A DNA stretch of 64,000 nucleotides from Gammaproteobacteria bacterium (GTDB taxonomy: Bacteria; Pseudomonadota; Gammaproteobacteria; SZUA-152). Numbering within the stretch: the first letter of the stretch is position 1; each line of letters starts with the position of its first letter. The notes beneath the pieces were generated by a model that had not been told where the DNA came from, did no database searches, and worked only from the letters and a program-made list of their open reading frames with translations. Below are positions 55,655 through 64,000 of this stretch, piece after piece. Made by a program: the position numbers and the translations under genes. The stretch is taken from contig JAVVEP010000015.1 in NCBI GenBank assembly GCA_032250735.1, positions 17,089 to 81,088 of the forward strand, in the 5' to 3' direction.

Positions 55655-55669
55655 GCACTCAGCTACCAA

Positions 55670-57130
55670 TCACAGACTCATCATTTTGAGGACGGGTTCG
55701 TTGAGTGCGGGGTCGTCGTTAAAGCCGGAGACGATCAGCACGGTGTGGCCGGGTTTGGCGAGTTCGCATTGCGACTCGATGCGGCGGCAGGTGTCACGCC
55801 AGTCCTGATGTTCCGGCGTTTCCAGGAATACCGGAATCACCCCCCAGTGCAGTGACAGGCGGCGGCAGACGGTTTCCAGCGAACACACGCCCACCATCGG
55901 CGCCATGGTGCGATGCGCCGCCAGCACATGGGCGGTGGTGCCGGAGCGGGTCGGCACGATCAGAGCCTCTAACCTGAGATCGCGCACCAGCTCCAGTGCC
56001 GCATGGGCGACCGCCTCGCGATTGGTAAAATCGGACTTGCGCCGATCGGAAAACACCGGGCTGCCGTAATGCCCATCCTGCCACTGGTGGCGTTCGATCT
56101 CGCGCGCCACCTTGACCATGGTCTGCACGGCCTCCACCGGATAGGCGCCGCTCGCCGTCTCCGCCGATAGCATCACCGCATCGGCGCTGGAATGTACCGC
56201 GCTGGCAACATCGCCGATCTCGGCACGGGTCGGTCGCGAATGGGTGATCATGGATTCCAGCATCTGCGTGGCGACGATCACCGGTACATAGGCGCGACGC
56301 GCGCGCTTGATGAGATCGCGCTGAATCATCGGCACCTGTTCTGCGGGAAGCTCGATCCCCAGATCACCGCGCGCCACCATGATGCCGTAGGACGCGACCA
56401 GGATTTCATCGATGTTGACCACCGCCTCCGGGCGCTCAATCTTGCTGATCACCGGGATGGCCTCACCGTGCTTATTCATGAACCGCGTCAGGCGCGTGAT
56501 GTCGGCGGCGTTGCGCACAAAACTCAGGGCCACAAAGTCCGCGCCCAGCTCCATCGCCAACAGGGCATCCTGCTTGTCCTTCTCGGTAAACGCCGGGGTC
56601 GACACCACGGAGTCCGGCAGGTTGATGCCCTTATGGTCCTTGAGTACGCCGCCGTGCACCACGCGGCAGCGCACCTCGGTGTCCTCGACGTCAAGCACGC
56701 ATAACTCAAGGTTGCCATCATCCAGCAATACCCGCTCGCCCGCTTTTACGTCTTTATGCAACTGCCGATACTGGGAGGGAATCAGTCCCTCGTCACCGAC
56801 CACATTGCGACAGCTGACGGTCACCTGCTGGCCGACCGATAAGCGGATCTTTCCGTGAACAAATTCTCCGACCCGGATCTTCGGCCCACACAGATCCATC
56901 AGGATGGCGATATTTTTCTTCTGCCGTTTCGCCGCCGTACGCACCCGGGTAAACAAGCGGCGATGACTGTCATGATCGCCATGCGACATGTTCAGCCGCA
57001 CCACGTTGACCCCCGCATCCAGCAGCTTGTTGATCATGGCGGGGGAACTGGAGGCCGGCCCCAGGGTGGCGATGATCTTGGTCCGCCGCCAGTGCAGGGC
57101 CAGGGCCTTATTCTTCATCTCGGTTTCCAT
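55670..57130 (-). CDS. pyk: pyruvate kinase
   Basis: The enzyme of about 486 residues makes pyruvate and ATP from phosphoenolpyruvate and ADP. It has TKIIATLGPASSSP, VVRLNMSHGDHDSHRR, MDLCGPKIRVG, the active-site ISKIERPEAVVNIDEIL and MVARGDLGIELPAEQVP, and SAETASGAYPVEAVQTM. I list the ATG at 57130 after GAGGA; a GTG at 57157 directly follows the traB-like stop and an ATG at 57118 is also possible. It opposes the PpsA reaction encoded in the island. Confidence 0.94.
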   Translation of the reverse strand: METEMKNKALALHWRRTKIIATLGPASSSPAMINKLLDAGVNVVRLNMSHGDHDSHRRLFTRVRTAAKRQKKNIAILMDLCGPKIRVGEFVHGKIRLSVGQQVTVSCRNVVGDEGLIPSQYRQLHKDVKAGERVLLDDGNLELCVLDVEDTEVRCRVVHGGVLKDHKGINLPDSVVSTPAFTEKDKQDALLAMELGADFVALSFVRNAADITRLTRFMNKHGEAIPVISKIERPEAVVNIDEILVASYGIMVARGDLGIELPAEQVPMIQRDLIKRARRAYVPVIVATQMLESMITHSRPTRAEIGDVASAVHSSADAVMLSAETASGAYPVEAVQTMVKVAREIERHQWQDGHYGSPVFSDRRKSDFTNREAVAHAALELVRDLRLEALIVPTRSGTTAHVLAAHRTMAPMVGVCSLETVCRRLSLHWGVIPVFLETPEHQDWRDTCRRIESQCELAKPGHTVLIVSGFNDDPALNEPVLKMMSL

Positions 57131-57157
57131 CAGGCGCTTATCCTCGACGTCTAACAC

Positions 57158-58009
57158 TTACCATTGCTCAATCTTATAACCACGCTGGCGCAGCAGCGCC
57201 AGAACACCCTCGTTGCCCACCAGATGCAGGGCGCCCACCAACACCAGCTCGGTGGCCGGATCATTCAGCAACGCCTCAATGCGGGGTACCCAGTTATTGT
57301 TACGCTCAACCAGCAGCTGCCGATAGATAAGCGGAAATTCCCGGCGCAGCTCGTCCAGTGACAGTTGCGCCATTTTCGCCTGATCGCCCGTTCGCCAGGC
57401 CTCGGTCAGGTCGCGCATAACGGTCTCAAGCTGCTGCATATCCTTCAGGCTATAGCGCACAAAATCATCCTCGCGGCCCTCGCCCAGACCCGCCAGAAAC
57501 TCCAGCTGCTCGGCGGGCGTTTCCAGCTCGCCGATGATTTTGTGTTCCGCCTGGGCGCGCTGATAATAGTGACTATCCACCCCGGCATTCGATATACCCA
57601 GCCGTTGCAACTCCATCATCATCAGGGTCAGTGCCGCGGCGGGCGGACGCATCTGCTGGAACATGACGATGGGCACGCCACGCTCGGCGCAGAATTTCTC
57701 CAGCTGCCGATATACCGCCGGACTCAAGCCGTCCTGCAGGCTTCTGCCATCCGTATACATCAGGCGTTGCATCATCTGCTGCGCAAAGACCGGATCCTCG
57801 GTGGCCGCGACGTCGGTCTCGAATATCAGCGTGGTGGCGGCAGCGAAGGCCTTATCAAACGCGGCCGGCAGTGGGTAGTCCGTTTCTCGCAGCACGTGGA
57901 TGGTGCCGCCGATGAACAGCGAATGGTCCCCCTTGCTGACACGCCACAGGGAGGTCTCGGCGAAAGCCGCCGACGAACACAGCATCACGAACAGGAATAA
58001 CCAACGCAT
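57158..58009 (-). CDS. TraB/GumN family protein
   Basis: The 283-residue product has a signal peptide (MRWLFLFVMLCSSAAFAE) and the TraB/GumN fold: SLFIGGTIHVLRETDYPLP near 37-55 and VLVGALHLVGNEGVLALLRQ near the end, the two conserved glycine/histidine motifs proposed to bind metal. Relatives have been suggested to be metalloproteases of the Tiki/TraB superfamily; activity here is not shown. I chose the ATG at 58009 with GAGGT upstream. It takes the place often held by ispF after ispD. Confidence 0.88.
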   Translation of the reverse strand: MRWLFLFVMLCSSAAFAETSLWRVSKGDHSLFIGGTIHVLRETDYPLPAAFDKAFAAATTLIFETDVAATEDPVFAQQMMQRLMYTDGRSLQDGLSPAVYRQLEKFCAERGVPIVMFQQMRPPAAALTLMMMELQRLGISNAGVDSHYYQRAQAEHKIIGELETPAEQLEFLAGLGEGREDDFVRYSLKDMQQLETVMRDLTEAWRTGDQAKMAQLSLDELRREFPLIYRQLLVERNNNWVPRIEALLNDPATELVLVGALHLVGNEGVLALLRQRGYKIEQW

Positions 58010-58083
58010 AGGGATACCTCTATCAGACATCATGTGGCGAGACGGTCGATGCCGTTGCTAAACTGCTCAAGCCCAACACACAT

Positions 58084-58836
58084 CTACCGCTGAGAAAAAT
58101 AAAACTCGGCCAGCGGCAGATCCTCGGGGCGGGTGATCTTGAGGTTGTCGGCGTGACCCTCGACCAATAGCGGCCGTTGCCCGACATGCTCCAGCGCCGA
58201 GGCCTCGTCGGTAATCGGCACCCCGTCGGCCAGGGCCTGGGCCAGGGCCTCGCGCAACATGCCGAGGCGAAACATCTGCGGTGTTTGTGCATGCCACAGC
58301 GAATCACGATCAACGGTGGCGACGATATGGCCGCGGTGATCCGCCTGCTTGATGGTGTCTTTCACCGGCACGGCGAGAATGCCGCCCACGGGATGGGCGC
58401 TGCAGGCCTCGATAAGCCGGCTGATATCGGCCGACCGCAGGCAGGGCCGCGCGGCATCATGCACCAGCACCCAGCTATCCGCCGCGACGGTCTCCGCCAG
58501 CAGCTGCAGGGCGTTCAGCACCGAATCACAACGCTGGCGGCCGCCCGCTGCCCGGTGCAGCGGTTTGGCGTGCCGGTAGTCCAGCCCTGCCCAGTAGCCG
58601 TCCGTTTCCGACAGGGCCACCACCCCGCCGCTGATCGCCGGGTGATTCAGCAGCACGTCGAGGCTGTGTTCAATGACGCTACGCCCGGCCAGCGGCAGAT
58701 ACTGTTTGGGGCAGTGACTGCCCATACGCGCACCGACACCGGCGGCGGGAAAGACGGCCCAGCAATTGACGGGGGACGCGGTATGGCTATTTATCGTTGG
58801 AGGCGGTGAAGACGGGAGCGGTGGAAGGGGTGGCAT
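58084..58836 (-). CDS. ispD: 2-C-methyl-D-erythritol 4-phosphate cytidylyltransferase
   Basis: The 250-residue enzyme attaches CMP to methylerythritol phosphate in isoprenoid synthesis. It has VFPAAGVGARMGSHCPKQYL near 28-47 (CTP-binding, with the catalytic Arg and Lys), VLVHDAARPC, VPVKDTIKQ, QTPQMFRLGML and TDEASALEH. The first 22 residues are proline-rich and unlike relatives. It follows ftsB by 17 bp. IspF is not adjacent. Confidence 0.95.
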   Translation of the reverse strand: MPPLPPLPSSPPPTINSHTASPVNCWAVFPAAGVGARMGSHCPKQYLPLAGRSVIEHSLDVLLNHPAISGGVVALSETDGYWAGLDYRHAKPLHRAAGGRQRCDSVLNALQLLAETVAADSWVLVHDAARPCLRSADISRLIEACSAHPVGGILAVPVKDTIKQADHRGHIVATVDRDSLWHAQTPQMFRLGMLREALAQALADGVPITDEASALEHVGQRPLLVEGHADNLKITRPEDLPLAEFYFSQR

Positions 58837-58853
58837 TATTGGGAAAACCGGTG

Positions 58854-59123
58854 CTAATCGACAACCTGATAAAAGGTTTCACCCTCTTTGATCATGCCCA
58901 GATCATAACGGGCACGTTCCTCGATCGCTTCATAGCCCTGCTTGAGGTCGGCAACCTCGGCAATGAGTGTCTGGTTACGTTCTTTCAGGCTGGCGTTTTC
59001 CGCCACCTGCAAGGCCTTCGCATTATCCAGCGCCCACACATCCTTTATGCCGCCCTCACCCAACCACAGCTTGAACTGCAACAGCACAAACAGGATGGCG
59101 AGGGCGGCAATGATGGCCTTCAT
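58854..59123 (-). CDS. ftsB: cell division protein FtsB
   Basis: The 89-residue protein has an N-terminal membrane helix (IIAALAILFVLLQFKLWL, 4-21) and a coiled-coil (about 30-70; ENASLKERNQTLIAEVADLK), then YDLGMIKEGETFYQVV. It joins FtsL and FtsQ in the divisome. Position between eno and ispD is the standard one. Confidence 0.95.
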   Translation of the reverse strand: MKAIIAALAILFVLLQFKLWLGEGGIKDVWALDNAKALQVAENASLKERNQTLIAEVADLKQGYEAIEERARYDLGMIKEGETFYQVVD

Positions 59124-59132
59124 ACGCTGTCA

Positions 59133-60446
<1,314 letters not shown>

Positions 60447-60492
60447 TTACGGTTTAAATGTTTGAAGTCTGTTTTGTATCACTCAGACATAC

Positions 60493-60523
60493 GGCGCAAT
60501 GCCCTTTGGTTATTGCGCCCTAC
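60493..60523 (+). repeat. REP-like palindrome, family A, between kdsA and eno
   Basis: A 31-bp copy (GGCGCAAT...ATTGCGCCCTAC) lies inside the pyrG-kdsA-eno series, 8 bp after the kdsA stop. In the mRNA it would form a hairpin that could stabilise the upstream transcript or reduce read-through. Confidence 0.9.
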
Positions 60524-60530
60524 GGGCTGG

Positions 60531-61370
60531 CTACGCAGGATCGTAGCCAAAACCCCGCGCCTTGACGGTATCGTCCAGCGCTTTGAGTGTCTCCAGCAGT
60601 CCTTCCATGTCACCCAGCGGCCAGGCGTTGGGGCCGTCGCTGAGGGCCTGTTCCGGGTTGGGGTGGGTCTCCATGAACAGGCCGGACACCCCCGCCGCCA
60701 CTGCCGAGCGCGCCAGTACCGGCACGAACTGGCGCTGTCCGCCGGAGGTGGCGCCCTGGCCGCCGGGCTGTTGCACGGAGTGGGTGGCGTCGAACACCAC
60801 CGGGCAGCCGGTGTTACGCATCTCCACCAGGCCGCGCATGTCCGAGATCAGGGTATTATAGCCAAACGAGACGCCGCGCTCGCAGACCATGATCTGCTCG
60901 TTACCCACTTCGCGGGCCTTGTCCACCACGTTTTTCATATCCCACGGTGCAAGAAACTGGCCCTTTTTGATGTTCACCGGGAGGCCGGTGCGGGCCACGT
61001 TCTGGATAAAATTGGTCTGTCGACAGAGGAAGGCGGGGGTCTGCAATACGTCCACCACGCTGGCCACCTCGTGCAGCGGCGTATCTTCATGCACATCGGT
61101 CAGCACCGGCACACCCAGCTCGTGCTTGACCTTTTGCAGGATACGCAGGCCTTCGTCAACACCCGGCCCACGGTAACTGGAAGTGGATGAGCGGTTGGCC
61201 TTGTCGAAGGACGACTTGTAGATAAACGGAATGCCCAGCCGGGTGGTGATCTCCTTGAGCTGGCCCGCCGTATCCATCGCCAGCTGCTCGGACTCGATCA
61301 CACAGGGACCGGCGATGATGAACAGGGGCCGATCCAGCCCGACCTCGAAGCCGCACAGTTTCATGCTCAT
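60531..61370 (-). CDS. kdsA: 3-deoxy-D-manno-octulosonate 8-phosphate synthase
   Basis: The 279-residue enzyme condenses phosphoenolpyruvate with arabinose 5-phosphate to form KDO 8-phosphate for lipopolysaccharide. It has [11 protein letters not shown] near 17, [12 protein letters not shown] near 51, [35 protein letters not shown], and the C-terminal [10 protein letters not shown] and [13 protein letters not shown] [19 protein letters not shown]. It starts 3 bp after the pyrG stop. Confidence 0.97.
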   Translation of the reverse strand: MSMKLCGFEVGLDRPLFIIAGPCVIESEQLAMDTAGQLKEITTRLGIPFIYKSSFDKANRSSTSSYRGPGVDEGLRILQKVKHELGVPVLTDVHEDTPLHEVASVVDVLQTPAFLCRQTNFIQNVARTGLPVNIKKGQFLAPWDMKNVVDKAREVGNEQIMVCERGVSFGYNTLISDMRGLVEMRNTGCPVVFDATHSVQQPGGQGATSGGQRQFVPVLARSAVAAGVSGLFMETHPNPEQALSDGPNAWPLGDMEGLLETLKALDDTVKARGFGYDPA

Positions 61371-61373
61371 GGC

Positions 61374-63377
<2,004 letters not shown>

Positions 63378-63914
63378 TCATTCAATCCGCACCTTGCGCA
63401 TCAGCTCCTCGCGGTCACGCCGTGGCCGGCGGGTACCATCAGGCTCCTCCTCCCAGACCTCTTCACGGATAAAGTGCACCACAATCGGCTTAGAGGCGAT
63501 CTGCCTGCGCAGCTTCTCCAGCACCATCACCACCCTGGCCTGTTCCTCGCTCGACACCACACCGTAGACATGGATCTCCAGACGCCGCGGCTTGGCAAAA
63601 CCCTCCACCGCCGGACGCTCGGCGAACTTCGCCTGCACCGGAAAATCATAGCGCTGGGGCAGCTCCTGCAGAATCCGGGCAAGCTCCTGTCGATCATCGT
63701 CCGAGGTCTTCCAGCTCGAACTGTAGGCAAACAGAACCATCAGAAACACCGCCAGGGCCACCACCACCCCCTCACCCACCGTAGGCCTGACACCATGCTT
63801 ATAGCGCTTCACCGCCCACACCAGGATGGCGAGAGGGCCGACAATATAAACGAGAATAACCAGCAGGGTGGGGATCATGGCAAGGGCAACATTTTCAGAA
63901 AATTGAACACCCAT
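63378..63914 (-). CDS. membrane-anchored protein of unknown function
   Basis: The 178-residue product has two N-terminal membrane helices (about 12-34, PTLLVILVYIVGPLAILVW, and 49-65, VVVALAVFLMVLFAYSS) and a soluble C-terminal domain with an alternating beta/helix pattern (RRLEIHVYGVVSSEEQARVV, SKPIVVHFIREEVWEEEPDG). The tail is very charged. I do not recognise a family. It is on the same strand as pyrG, 378 bp upstream of it. Confidence 0.7.
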   Translation of the reverse strand: MGVQFSENVALAMIPTLLVILVYIVGPLAILVWAVKRYKHGVRPTVGEGVVVALAVFLMVLFAYSSSWKTSDDDRQELARILQELPQRYDFPVQAKFAERPAVEGFAKPRRLEIHVYGVVSSEEQARVVMVLEKLRRQIASKPIVVHFIREEVWEEEPDGTRRPRRDREELMRKVRIE

Positions 63915-64000
63915 TCTAGAGAGCTTGAAGACAGACTACCAGCGTCAGCCTTGTCCAATATGAAATGAGTCTGAAGGAGGGGGTATATTTCTACTATGAA

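Overview
This 64 kb window is a chromosomal segment of a GC-rich gammaproteobacterium. The best clue is gene order: purA, hisZ, a DUF2065 gene, hflC, hflK, hflX, hfq and miaA lie together, as do ilvI-ilvH-ilvC-psd-pssA-leuA and pyrG-kdsA-eno-ftsB-ispD. These arrangements are familiar from Chromatiales-like and other deep-branching gammaproteobacteria. A DsrC/TusE-family gene fits a sulfur-oxidising or related lineage, but the genus cannot be fixed from the sequence alone. No rRNA, tRNA, CRISPR array, prophage or complete insertion sequence was recognised.

Region 1 (1-15232, minus strand) is a glycogen/trehalose operon: treS-maltokinase fusion, glgC, glgX, treZ, a malQ-treY fusion, and a second GH77 gene cut by the window edge. 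Five of its junctions are tight, four being ATGA overlaps. Together the enzymes make ADP-glucose, debranch glycogen, turn the released chains into trehalose (TreY/TreZ), interconvert trehalose and maltose and phosphorylate maltose (TreS-Mak). GlgE, the usual consumer of maltose 1-phosphate, is not in the window.

Region 2 (15233-32620) is an accessory stress/low-oxygen island with mixed strands: a phospholipase D-VTT protein, Fe superoxide dismutase, a cysteine-free DsrC-like protein, small unknown proteins, an EEP-family phosphatase, a P-type cation ATPase, a PRC-barrel protein, a decayed patatin gene, a Crp/Fnr regulator, PilZ and DUF2934 proteins, phosphoenolpyruvate synthase and a DUF4010 membrane protein. 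The regulator carries the E-x-x-S-R recognition helix of FNR-type proteins, and three FNR-like boxes (TTGAT-N4-ATCAA type) stand upstream of sodB, a small unknown gene and ppsA. That suggests a local regulon.

Region 3 (32626-49284) is housekeeping on the minus strand: purine and histidine synthesis, HflK/HflC, HflX, Hfq, MiaA, RimI, a family-4 uracil-DNA glycosylase, leucine synthesis, phospholipid head-group synthesis (pssA, psd) and branched-chain amino acid synthesis (ilvC, ilvH, ilvI) with a terminator-like leader.

Region 4 (49285-64000) holds a DUF3579 gene, a MIF-type tautomerase, a DUF4124 gene, the ybbA-ybbP ABC system divergent from tesA, pyruvate kinase, a TraB/GumN protein, ispD, ftsB, eno, kdsA, pyrG and a membrane protein of unknown function.

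Intergenic DNA is rich in repeats: ten copies of a GTAG-headed REP-like palindrome, a second and a third REP-like family, a 179-bp MITE-like palindrome, a two-copy 31-bp hairpin, and several 12-bp in-frame tandem repeats inside genes.
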